From CAYLZW01 sp964388085 (GTDB lineage: Bacteria > Myxococcota > UBA727 > CAYLZW01), in assembly GCA_964388085.1 (NCBI GenBank), contig CAYLZW010000381.1, positions 1-5,259 on the forward strand: DNA of 5,259 nt, in the 5' to 3' direction. The notes below the pieces were generated by a model, which did not search any database, was not told the DNA's origin, and saw only the letters and a list, made by a program, of their open reading frames with translations. The position numbers and the translations under genes are program-made. Below are positions 1-5,030 of this stretch, piece after piece. The stretch's first letter is position 1, and every line of letters starts with the position of its first letter.

Positions 1-170
1 GAGGCGTTGAAGTTCATCACGAGGAAGATGACGAGCACCATCATCATGTCCACCAGGGCGGTGACGTTCAGAAGAACGTCGCCACCACGGGGACCGTGGC
101 TCTCGTGGCTGGTCAGCTCCATCGAGTGGAAGCGATGGGACTGACGATCTCGGCGTACCTTGACTGCCAT
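1..170 (-). CDS. ExbD/TolR-family biopolymer transport protein, second copy (partial, C-terminus off the left edge)
   Basis: The reverse complement from an ATG at 170 gives 56 complete codons that stay open to the window edge, so only the N-terminus is present. Residues 1-30 are a polar, His- and Arg-rich cytoplasmic leader. From about residue 33 comes LLNVTALVDMMMVLVIFLVM, the single transmembrane helix of ExbD/TolR proteins. Asp41 sits where the family has its essential proton-carrying Asp. The family anchors in the inner membrane beside ExbB/TolQ and couples proton flow to work in the periplasm. The start is supported by an AAGGA Shine-Dalgarno 7 bases upstream; Met17 is a weaker alternative. 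The gene begins 16 bases after the stop of the other exbD and is surely cotranscribed with it. The periplasmic domain, about 80-100 residues in the family, is not visible, so the subfamily (ExbD, TolR or AglS-like) cannot be decided. Confidence 0.9.
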   Translation of the reverse strand, partial: MAVKVRRDRQSHRFHSMELTSHESHGPRGGDVLLNVTALVDMMMVLVIFLVMNFNA

Positions 171-186
171 CTGCTCGTCCTTCCCC

Positions 187-663
187 TCAGGTGCTCGCCG
201 GGCTGAGCGTGATGCCGGTCAGGCCGGAGCCGGTGGCGGTGTCGATGACGCCGATGATATCGGTGTAAACGACGCCGTCCTCGGCCGTCATCTTGACCTC
301 GACGCGCTCGGGCCGGGCCTGCTTCAGTTGATCGAACACGGCCTTGGCGCCGGTCAGATCGAAGCCTTCGTTGCCCTTCGGGAACTCCCTTGGCTCGCCT
401 CCCTCTTCCTGGATCTTGAGAGCGGTCTCCGTCACCAGGACGAGGATGGGAGGAATGGGATCCTTCTGTTCTTCGGGCGGCGTGTCGGGCGGACCCGACT
501 GAGCGTTCTGGACCTCGAGCATCGCGATCTGGGTCCACACCGCCGTCATGATGAGGAACGTCATGATCGTCATCAGGAGGTCGATGTAGGGGACCAGGTT
601 GATGGCCGCGTCCATCGATTTTTTGCTGCCCTTTTGCGGGGCCGCTTCAGCCGCGCCACCCAT
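187..663 (-). CDS. ExbD/TolR-family biopolymer transport protein (first copy, complete)
   Basis: This 158-residue protein has the ExbD/TolR layout: a short basic cytoplasmic N-terminus (residues 1-20, with KGSKK), one transmembrane helix (about 24-46) and a periplasmic domain (about 70-158). Asp28 in the NLVPYIDLLM stretch matches the family's proton-binding Asp, and the Pro three residues before it is also typical. Residues 54-72 are a Pro/Glu-rich linker. In ExbB-ExbD motors this protein sits as a dimer inside the ExbB pentamer and acts on a periplasmic or outer-membrane partner. The start is 3 bases after the exbB stop, with a GAGG ribosome site in the last exbB codons, 8 bases from the ATG, which implies coupled translation. 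A second exbD follows at once. The periplasmic half differs from classical TolR and I cannot name its partner. Family assignment is firm; the exact pathway is unknown. Confidence 0.93.
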   Translation of the reverse strand: MGGAAEAAPQKGSKKSMDAAINLVPYIDLLMTIMTFLIMTAVWTQIAMLEVQNAQSGPPDTPPEEQKDPIPPILVLVTETALKIQEEGGEPREFPKGNEGFDLTGAKAVFDQLKQARPERVEVKMTAEDGVVYTDIIGVIDTATGSGLTGITLSPAST

Positions 664-666
664 GGA

Positions 667-1326
667 TCACGCCTCAGCGATCGCGTCGGTGTTCAGCTTG
701 TCCTTGTTGCGCAGCACCATGTTGATGGTGGACGCGACGGACGCTTGAACATCGTCGGTGATCGCCTGGGTACGACCCTGGAGCAGCGAGTAGCAGACCA
801 GCGCCGGGATGGCCACGATGAGACCATACGCCGTGCAGTTCATGGCCTCGGAGATACCGGCCGAGAGCATGGTGGACTTGTCGGCGGCGGAGACCTGCGC
901 GACGGCCGCGAACACCTTGATCATGCCGAGCACGGTGCCGAGCAGGCCGGCGAGCGTGCCGCCGTTCGAGATCATCGACAGGTAGCCGGTGCGCTTCTCG
1001 AGGTAGGGCATCTCGTGCATGGACGCCTCGTCCATGGCCGCCTGCACTTCCTCTTCGCCGTGGCGAACCTCGAGCAGGCCGGCCTTGAGGATCCGCGTCA
1101 GCGGGCTCTGCGGCTGGTCGCTCAAGAACCGGATGGCTCCCATGACGTCGCCACGGAAGATCCGCTCGCGAAGGCCGGCGAGGACCGCCTCCTTGTTGAG
1201 CTTGGTCTTGAAGAAGAGGACGAAGACGCGCTCAGTCATGACGGCGAAAGACACGCCCTGAAAGGTCGCGATCGGAATCATCCAGAACCCGCCGTGGCGG
1301 AAGGCTTCTGCGATGCTGTCAAACAT
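667..1326 (-). CDS. ExbB/TolQ/MotA-family proton channel subunit
   Basis: This 219-residue integral inner-membrane protein has the three-helix ExbB/TolQ plan: TM1 about residues 13-37, a long cytoplasmic region (38-117), TM2 about 118-142 and TM3 about 161-183. The family signature GLLGTVLGMI lies at 127-136 in TM2. Thr131, Glu160 and Thr165 (in the SEAMNCTAYGL stretch) align with the channel residues Thr148, Glu176 and Thr181 of E. coli ExbB. The family forms a pentameric proton channel around an ExbD/TolR dimer and powers TonB-type import, Tol envelope maintenance or, in myxobacteria, Agl gliding motors. The start has a GGAG site 7 bases upstream. It is the first gene of an exbB-exbD-exbD operon, and a hairpin directly precedes its ribosome site. 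Gene order ExbB-ExbD-ExbD matches the known TolQ-TolR-TolR order of aglRQS, but such sets occur in several paralogous systems, so no specific symbol is given. Confidence 0.94.
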   Translation of the reverse strand: MFDSIAEAFRHGGFWMIPIATFQGVSFAVMTERVFVLFFKTKLNKEAVLAGLRERIFRGDVMGAIRFLSDQPQSPLTRILKAGLLEVRHGEEEVQAAMDEASMHEMPYLEKRTGYLSMISNGGTLAGLLGTVLGMIKVFAAVAQVSAADKSTMLSAGISEAMNCTAYGLIVAIPALVCYSLLQGRTQAITDDVQASVASTINMVLRNKDKLNTDAIAEA

Positions 1327-1340
1327 CCCTTGGCTCCTGA

Positions 1341-1356
1341 GCCCCGAAAGCGGGGC
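1341..1356 (-). promoter_or_regulatory. Leader hairpin abutting the exbB ribosome-binding site
   Basis: GCCCCG at 1341-1346 and CGGGGC at 1351-1356 form a perfect 6-bp stem with a 4-base loop. In the exbB mRNA (minus strand) this hairpin ends only a few bases before the GGAG Shine-Dalgarno. The downstream sequence GGCTCAGGAGCC can also fold on itself as GGCT/AGCC, placing the Shine-Dalgarno partly in a loop or stem, and this uses bases from the 3' arm of the first hairpin. The two folds therefore exclude each other, which could tune translation of exbB. The pairing is directly visible; a regulatory role is inference. Confidence 0.4.
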
Positions 1357-1381
1357 AAGCTACGATCTCGGGGGCGGCGGA

Positions 1382-1422
1382 CGCGTTCCCTCTGTGACGA
1401 GAGGCTCTGTGACGAGAACGCG
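1382..1422. repeat. 13-bp tandem direct repeat inside a 7-bp inverted repeat
   Basis: CTCTGTGACGAGA occurs exactly twice, at 1390-1402 and 1405-1417, a period of 15 bases. The first copy extends to a 5-bp hairpin, CCTCT/AGAGG, with loop GTGACG. The pair is enclosed by CGCGTTC at 1382-1388 and its complement GAACGCG at 1416-1422. The element ends about 55 bases upstream of the exbB start, so it could be an operator for a dimeric regulator or part of a leader RNA fold. No known operator consensus is recognised. Confidence 0.5.
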
Positions 1423-1444
1423 CTCCTGGGGTCGGTGGCGGGCT

Positions 1445-1549
1445 GTAGCACCCTTACGACGTTTTCGCGCGGAAGGCCGCCCGACGCGGTGTCGTACTAC
1501 ACCCGGAAGTGGGAGGGCAACGCGGGTCCGTTCCCTGGGACCCTTTTTT
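1445..1549 (+). ncRNA. Candidate structured small RNA or leader ending at an intrinsic terminator
   Basis: On the plus strand GTAG (1445-1448) and TACGAC (1455-1460) pair with GTCGTA (1491-1496) and CTAC (1497-1500), leaving a 6-base bulge on the 5' side. Inside this stem CGCG (1466-1469) pairs with CGCG (1485-1488), and CGG (1470-1472) with CCG (1477-1479) around an AAGG loop. A strong terminator follows at 1524-1549. No plus-strand gene lies upstream that would need it; the genes there are on the minus strand. A small RNA is one explanation, and a stop for antisense transcription into the next gene is another. I do not recognise 6S, SRP, tmRNA or RNase P signatures. The 5' end and promoter are undetermined. 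Confidence 0.25.
1524..1549 (+). terminator. Intrinsic (Rho-independent) terminator on the plus strand
   Basis: GGGTCC at 1524-1529 pairs with GGACCC at 1538-1543 around an 8-base loop. Six T residues (1544-1549) follow at once, then G and another TTTT. This is a textbook intrinsic terminator for plus-strand transcription; the reverse direction lacks a T-tract after the stem. It lies upstream of the 267-residue protein gene and downstream of no plus-strand coding gene, so it is an orphan terminator. Confidence 0.7.
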
Positions 1550-1689
1550 GTTTTCGTTTGCGAAGATCACGAACACGAGCGAGCACGATAGCGCCCCTGG
1601 CGGGCACGTGAATAGACCGCGAGGACTGGTCGGCGGTTCCGGCGGGCCGGCGGCCCCTTGGGCGGGCGCTCGCGGCAGGAGGAGATGGC

Positions 1690-2493
1690 GTGGCTCTGGT
1701 GCTCACTCTCTACCTCCCGGCGGAGCGGGCGGATCCGGATCCGGCCGCGGTGGCCCGGGCGTTCGGCGTGCCCGATGACGGATCCGCCGGCTTCGAGGTG
1801 GGCCGCGCGGAGACGGGCGCGGCTTGCCTGGTCACGCGCGATCCCGCCCTGCCCTCGAACGACGCCCCCGAAGGCCGCCGCTCGACGCCCTGGCGCCTCG
1901 TGGTCCCGACGCTGCGGGCGCCCTGGAGCGCGCGAGATCTGCTGCCCGCCTGCGCCGCCGCCGCGGGCAGCCTCGACGGCTCCTGGGGCCCGCTCGAGGG
2001 GACGGACGAGCTCGATCTGCTGAACGCCTGGGACGAGGCGCACGCGCGCGAGGTGCGGGCGCTGGCGCTCACCTGCGAGGCGACCGGCACGACGCCGCCT
2101 CCCTTCCGCGACGTGGGCACCCTCGGCGAGGTGCACCGCTGGCTGATCGCGATCGCGGAGCAGGAGCCGGAGCGTGATCTGTTCGTGCCCGCGCACATCC
2201 ACGCCCTCGATCCCGCGGATGGGGGGCCGACGCTGTTCGCCGCGCGCTTCCCGCAGGAGGGCGAGCGGGCGTTCGTTCCGCTCTTGGATGGGGTGCTGTT
2301 CGATCCGACGGGGGGTGAGGGAGGCGTCGAGCGGCCGCTCTTGTATGCGCGTGGGGTGCTGCCGGAGGGCACGGTGCTCGACGTGGACGCTGCCCGGGAG
2401 CGGCTGATGGCGGCGGAGGGGGAAGGGATCGGGCGGTATCGGCTGGTGACTCCCGTGGAGGTGCTCGACGAGGAGTCGCTGCGGGGTGGCTAG
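1690..2493 (+). CDS. Uncharacterised acidic soluble protein, 267 residues
   Basis: I do not recognise this protein. The GTG start at 1690 is chosen because a near-perfect AGGAGGAG Shine-Dalgarno lies 5 bases upstream; the nearby ATG at 1685 is in another frame. Codons are strongly GC-biased at the third position, as expected for a real gene in this genome. There is no signal peptide and no transmembrane helix. The N-terminus (VALVLTLYLP) looks like a buried beta strand, and the protein is rich in Asp, Glu, Ala, Gly and Pro. Visible landmarks are TPWRLVVPTLRAPWSARDLL (66-85), an alpha-helical stretch with EVHRWLIAIAEQEPERD (147-163), and FVPLLDGVLFDPTGGE (195-210). No catalytic or metal-binding motif stands out. 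It stands alone, divergent from the exb operon and convergent with the glycosyltransferase, so context gives no functional clue. It could be a lineage-restricted myxobacterial protein. Confidence 0.85.
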   Translation: MALVLTLYLPAERADPDPAAVARAFGVPDDGSAGFEVGRAETGAACLVTRDPALPSNDAPEGRRSTPWRLVVPTLRAPWSARDLLPACAAAAGSLDGSWGPLEGTDELDLLNAWDEAHAREVRALALTCEATGTTPPPFRDVGTLGEVHRWLIAIAEQEPERDLFVPAHIHALDPADGGPTLFAARFPQEGERAFVPLLDGVLFDPTGGEGGVERPLLYARGVLPEGTVLDVDAARERLMAAEGEGIGRYRLVTPVEVLDEESLRGG

Positions 2494-2545
2494 CGGGTTT
2501 CGCTCCGGACGCCTGCGCTCCGGCTCCGGCGGCTGCGAAGCGCTA
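2491..2545. repeat. Imperfect inverted repeat spanning the convergent gene ends
   Basis: TAGCG (2491-2495) pairs with CGCTA (2541-2545), and TTCGC (2499-2503) with GCGAA (2535-2539), making about 10 bp of stem with a small asymmetric bulge. Both stop codons (TAG on each strand) lie in the outer stem. GCTCCGG is repeated in the loop region. There is no T-tract on either strand, so it is not a classic intrinsic terminator. It may act as a bidirectional transcript end or 3'-end stabiliser, which is inference. Confidence 0.35.
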
Positions 2546-4657
2546 CCCGTCCGACGACGGCTCCTGCGGGAGCTTCAGCTCGTCCACCGTCGCGTCCTCG
2601 AGGGGCGCGAGCGAGCCCTCCGTGAACAGCTCCGGATCCACCAAGAAGCTGCGCTCGCTGGGTGCTGGGGTGCGCTCCTGCCCGCTCGACTTGCGCGGGA
2701 CATCATCGGACGAGAACACCGGCCGGGCGTCCGCGATGGTGTCGTGCCCCCACGGATCGCCCTCGGGGAGGCTCATGGGCTCGGGCTGGGCGCTGAACGC
2801 GCGTGAGCCGAGGGGGCTCGAGGACGTCGGCGGCTCGGGCGCGACCTGCTTTCGGGTCGCGGCCCGGGCGCGCTCTTCGAGGGGCGTCGGCTCGGCCGGA
2901 TAGCGCGCGTTCGAGTCGATGCGGGTGTCGCCGTACCACTCGTCGGCCCTTCCGTCGTCGCCCGGCGTGGCGAGGGCGTCCGCCAGGCCCTCGGGCGGAG
3001 GGGCGACCACGGTCTTGTCTCCCGGCAGGGGCTCGAGGTGCCCCGCGTCGACGAGCGAGGCCTCGATGCTGCTGGCGCCGACGTCGACGGCGGACGGCGC
3101 GGTGGGCGCCGCGCGCGCGGGCGATCCTTCGTCCGTGAACACCGACGACGCGTCCGACGACGCGCCCGACAACGAGCTGGTGGAGCCGAGCGTGTGCCGC
3201 CGGGTGGCCTGCGCGCGCGCCCCGTCCGGCTTCGGCGCTTCCGGCTTGGGCGCTTCCGGCTTGGGCGCTTCCGGTTTCGGTGTTTCCGGCTTCGGTGCGC
3301 GGGCTTCGCGAGCGGCGCCCCGCGCTCCCACGCGTACAGCCACCTGGCTAACCGGAGGGTGGCGGCCGGACTCGGTCGGATCCCTGACCGGCGGCGGCGG
3401 CAGCGTTCCTCCGCCTTTTGGCTCGAAGGGATCGGTCCTCTCGCTCCCCTCCGCGCGCGGCGCGAGGGCGACGCCGAGCAGATCGCTCAGGAGCGCGGCC
3501 GCCTGCCCGAGGCGGGTCACGAGATCCGCCTCCTGCTCGACGCGGCGGGCGCCGGACTGCGCGATGGACTCTCGCAAGGCCGGCCCGTCGAGCAGCCGCT
3601 CCACGGCGGCGGCGGCGGCGGCCGGATCGTTCGCGTCGGTGACGAGCGCGTCCTCGCCGGGGACGAGCATGTCGGCGAAGCTCGCGGGCGGCCCCGTGAG
3701 GATCGTCGGCCGGCGACAGGCCATGGCGGAGAGCGCCCGGTGCGGCGGCGCGAAGGGCTCTACGCCGACCTCCGCCGTGCTCGGGACGACGACGACGTGC
3801 GCCTCCGCGAGCGCCGCGGCCAGCCCGGCGGCGTTCTCGACATCGACGAGCTTCACCCGCTCGCCGAGCCCCGCCTCGTCGAGCGCCGCGCGCACGGGCG
3901 CGTCGTCGGCCGGACGGGCGCCCGCGAACGCGAGGTGCACGTGCTCGCGCTCCGTTCGCTGTCCGATGGCCTGCAAGAGCGCCAGGGCCGCCGGCAAGAG
4001 CGGACCCCCGTCGCGCCCCCCGAGCACCAGCACCGTGCGCTCCTCGCCGAACGCGAGCTCCATCGTCGGCGGCGCGAACACCGATCGATCGACCGCGCGC
4101 GGCAGCACCTGGATCCGGCGCGCGTCCACGCGCGGGGCCAGCCTCGTGGAGAAGGCCTTCGCGGCCATGCGCGAGGGCGCCAGCACGACGGTGGCGCCCC
4201 GGAGCGCGGCCTTCTCGCCCGCGGCCCACTCGGCGCGCAGCTGCTTGTCGGTGGGGTCGACCTCGTACAGCCGCGCAAAGGACTGGGACGGCACGTCGTC
4301 GACGTCCACGAGCAGCGAGAAGCCGTGCGCCTGCTGGTAGGAGGCCGCCACCGCGCCGCTGAAGAGCTCGGCGCACCACACGACGTCGTAGTGATCGCCG
4401 GCGAGCTGGCGCGCGAGCGCTCGGCGGTAGGCCGCGAGGCGCTCGAGGAAGGGCTTGTTGTCGACGGGGACGCGCATGACGCGCACGGAGCCGAGGCGCT
4501 CGATGTGCGCGCCTTCGGGGCCCTTCAGGCAGAGGCCGTCGACGTCGAAGCCGGCTCCGAAGGCTCCCATCATCTGTGCGGTTCGGACGCCCGCGGCCGA
4601 GGGTCCGGGGACCTCGGCGAAGGCGCAGAACAGGACGTGGGGGCCTTCGCGGCTCAT
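2543..4657 (-). CDS. GT-B fold glycosyltransferase (GT4-like) with a long disordered C-terminal tail
   Basis: The 704-residue protein has two parts. Residues 6-395 read as a GT-B glycosyltransferase. The N-terminal Rossmann half starts with HVLFCAF (7-13) and carries LLVDVDDVPS (115-124), a pattern seen in GT4-like exopolysaccharide transferases. The C-terminal half starts near VLVLGGRDGG (209-218) and contains VVVPSTAEVGVEP (289-301) and SAMACRRPTIL (310-320), the donor-binding region. The usual second Glu of the E-x7-E motif is Ser310 here, so donor use may be altered. Residues 400-704 are low-complexity, rich in Pro, Ala, Ser, Asp and Glu, with five PKPE(T/A)-type repeats (455-478), and no transmembrane segment. 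The start is supported by AGGA four bases upstream and by the first beta strand beginning at residue 7. Typical GT4 enzymes have 350-420 residues, so the tail is a large addition. The sugar substrate is unknown. It is convergent with the 267-residue gene and lies downstream of terminated fabF, so it is probably monocistronic. Confidence 0.85.
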   Translation of the reverse strand: MSREGPHVLFCAFAEVPGPSAAGVRTAQMMGAFGAGFDVDGLCLKGPEGAHIERLGSVRVMRVPVDNKPFLERLAAYRRALARQLAGDHYDVVWCAELFSGAVAASYQQAHGFSLLVDVDDVPSQSFARLYEVDPTDKQLRAEWAAGEKAALRGATVVLAPSRMAAKAFSTRLAPRVDARRIQVLPRAVDRSVFAPPTMELAFGEERTVLVLGGRDGGPLLPAALALLQAIGQRTEREHVHLAFAGARPADDAPVRAALDEAGLGERVKLVDVENAAGLAAALAEAHVVVVPSTAEVGVEPFAPPHRALSAMACRRPTILTGPPASFADMLVPGEDALVTDANDPAAAAAAVERLLDGPALRESIAQSGARRVEQEADLVTRLGQAAALLSDLLGVALAPRAEGSERTDPFEPKGGGTLPPPPVRDPTESGRHPPVSQVAVRVGARGAAREARAPKPETPKPEAPKPEAPKPEAPKPDGARAQATRRHTLGSTSSLSGASSDASSVFTDEGSPARAAPTAPSAVDVGASSIEASLVDAGHLEPLPGDKTVVAPPPEGLADALATPGDDGRADEWYGDTRIDSNARYPAEPTPLEERARAATRKQVAPEPPTSSSPLGSRAFSAQPEPMSLPEGDPWGHDTIADARPVFSSDDVPRKSSGQERTPAPSERSFLVDPELFTEGSLAPLEDATVDELKLPQEPSSDG
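3224..3295 (-). repeat. 15-bp tandem repeat encoding PKPE(A/T)P repeats in the glycosyltransferase tail
   Basis: About 4.8 copies of a 15-base unit (on the plus strand, GGCGCTTCCGGCTTG and close variants) lie in frame and encode residues 455-478, Pro-Lys-Pro-Glu-Ala/Thr repeated, ending in PKPD. The central copies are near-identical and the outer ones diverge by a few bases (TTCCGGTTTC, GTTTCCGGC), as expected if the array grew by slippage in the middle. Such Pro-Lys-Glu spacers form stiff extended linkers. Copy number may vary between strains. Confidence 0.85.
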
Positions 4658-4702
4658 GGATTCCTGACTCTCCGCTCTCGACGGTTGTCGACGGAGGACC
4701 GC

Positions 4703-4708
4703 AGGTTA
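4703..4708 (-). promoter_or_regulatory. Weak candidate -10 element for the glycosyltransferase gene
   Basis: On the minus strand the sequence TGCTAACCT offers an extended -10-like TAACCT about 46 bases before the ATG. A TTGACA-like GAGACA lies upstream, but the spacer of about 13 bases is too short for a standard sigma-70 promoter. It is the best AT-containing site in this otherwise GC-rich leader, no more than that. Confidence 0.15.
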
Positions 4709-4757
4709 GCAGCGCCGGCGTTGTCTCACCGGAAGTGACTCAGGGCGTAGGCGGGAC

Positions 4758-4886
4758 GCCCCCCAAACCCCCCGAATTGGGGCGGCTTTGACCCTCCGCG
4801 GGGCCCGCATCGGGGCTGCCAGGGCACCACGACCCCGACGTGCAGCGCGACGCTAGAAAGCCCCCGGCTTCGGGGATTTGGGGGGC
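4758..4886. repeat. Imperfect inverted repeat with C6-AAA/TTT-G6 arms and a nested hairpin
   Basis: The left arm (4758-4790, plus strand) begins GCCCCCCAAA, continues with a CCCC/GGGG mini-hairpin and ends with GGCTTT. The right arm (4854-4886, minus strand) begins GCCCCCCAAAT, continues with CCCCG/CGGGG around AAGC and ends GGCTTT-like. The two arms thus match over about 32 bases with a few differences. Between them, TCGGGG (4810-4815) pairs with CCCCGA (4833-4838), extended by GCA/TGC. Each arm also looks like a weak inward-facing terminator, so the right arm could be a second stop for fabF. No clear target-site duplication is seen. Confidence 0.6.
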
Positions 4887-4973
4887 CACGACGTCAGGAG
4901 GAGCGCCCTGGCCACGATCCAGGCAAGGCGGGTCTTGCCGAAGCGACATACGGCCACGCGAGCGGCCCCAACG

Positions 4974-4999
4974 AAAACACCCGCCAGTAACGGCGGGTG
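4974..4999 (-). terminator. Intrinsic terminator of fabF
   Basis: CACCCGCC (4978-4985) and GGCGGGTG (4992-4999) form a perfect 8-bp GC-rich stem with a 6-base loop. On the minus strand the stem is followed directly by TTTT (complement of 4974-4977). It begins about 31 bases after the fabF stop codon, the usual spacing, and separates fabF from the glycosyltransferase transcript. Confidence 0.85.
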
Positions 5000-5030
5000 C
5001 TTCTCAGACGAGAAGGTCCGAACGACAGCG

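Larger units (their letters stand above)
1327..1689. other. Gene-free divergent intergenic region between exbB and the 267-residue protein gene
   Basis: These 363 bases separate two divergent genes and must hold both promoters, yet I find no convincing -35/-10 pair for either direction; high-GC promoters are hard to see by eye. No ORF here has both a ribosome site and plausible protein sequence. The region is instead rich in secondary structure: a 6-bp hairpin next to the exbB Shine-Dalgarno, a 13-bp tandem repeat within a short dyad, a bulged stem at 1445-1500, and a plus-strand intrinsic terminator at 1524-1549. Only the last 130 or so bases before the plus-strand gene look unstructured. 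Confidence 0.7.
4658..5030. other. Gene-free region between fabF and the glycosyltransferase gene
   Basis: These 373 bases contain the fabF terminator (4974-4999), a composite inverted repeat (4758-4886) and the presumed glycosyltransferase promoter (4658-4757). The short open frames here lack a ribosome site paired with a start and have no protein-like composition. No tRNA or known ncRNA signature is seen. A small hairpin, GGCAAG/CTTGCC (4922-4927 with 4934-4939), lies between the inverted repeat and the terminator. Confidence 0.7.

Noticed and set aside
1360..1550. Known housekeeping RNA (6S, SRP, tmRNA)
   Set aside because: No characteristic conserved sequence (SRP GGAAG-type tip with AGCA, tmRNA tRNA-like end, 6S closing stems) could be identified by eye.
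160..1611. Long plus-strand open frame of 483 codons opposite the exb operon
   Set aside because: It is antisense to three recognisable ExbB/ExbD genes, lacks protein-like composition (rich in Arg, His, Gly, Asp) and is a typical GC-rich shadow frame.
1567..2372. Minus-strand open frames opposite the 267-residue protein
   Set aside because: Arg/Ser/Ala-rich composition and no ribosome site, whereas the plus frame has an excellent Shine-Dalgarno and codon bias.
3224..3295. CRISPR-like array
   Set aside because: Units are contiguous 15-mers without spacers and encode an in-frame protein repeat.
2919..4340. Second plus-strand open frame of 473 codons opposite the glycosyltransferase
   Set aside because: Ser/Ala/Arg-rich translation with no fold signal; another shadow of the same gene.
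3038..4738. Plus-strand open frame of 566 codons opposite the glycosyltransferase
   Set aside because: The minus strand encodes a clear GT-B protein with a ribosome site; the plus frame is Arg-rich noise from high GC content.
4758..4886. G-quadruplex from the G6 and G4 runs
   Set aside because: Each arm has only two clear G-runs close together on one strand; four suitably spaced runs are not present without splitting runs.
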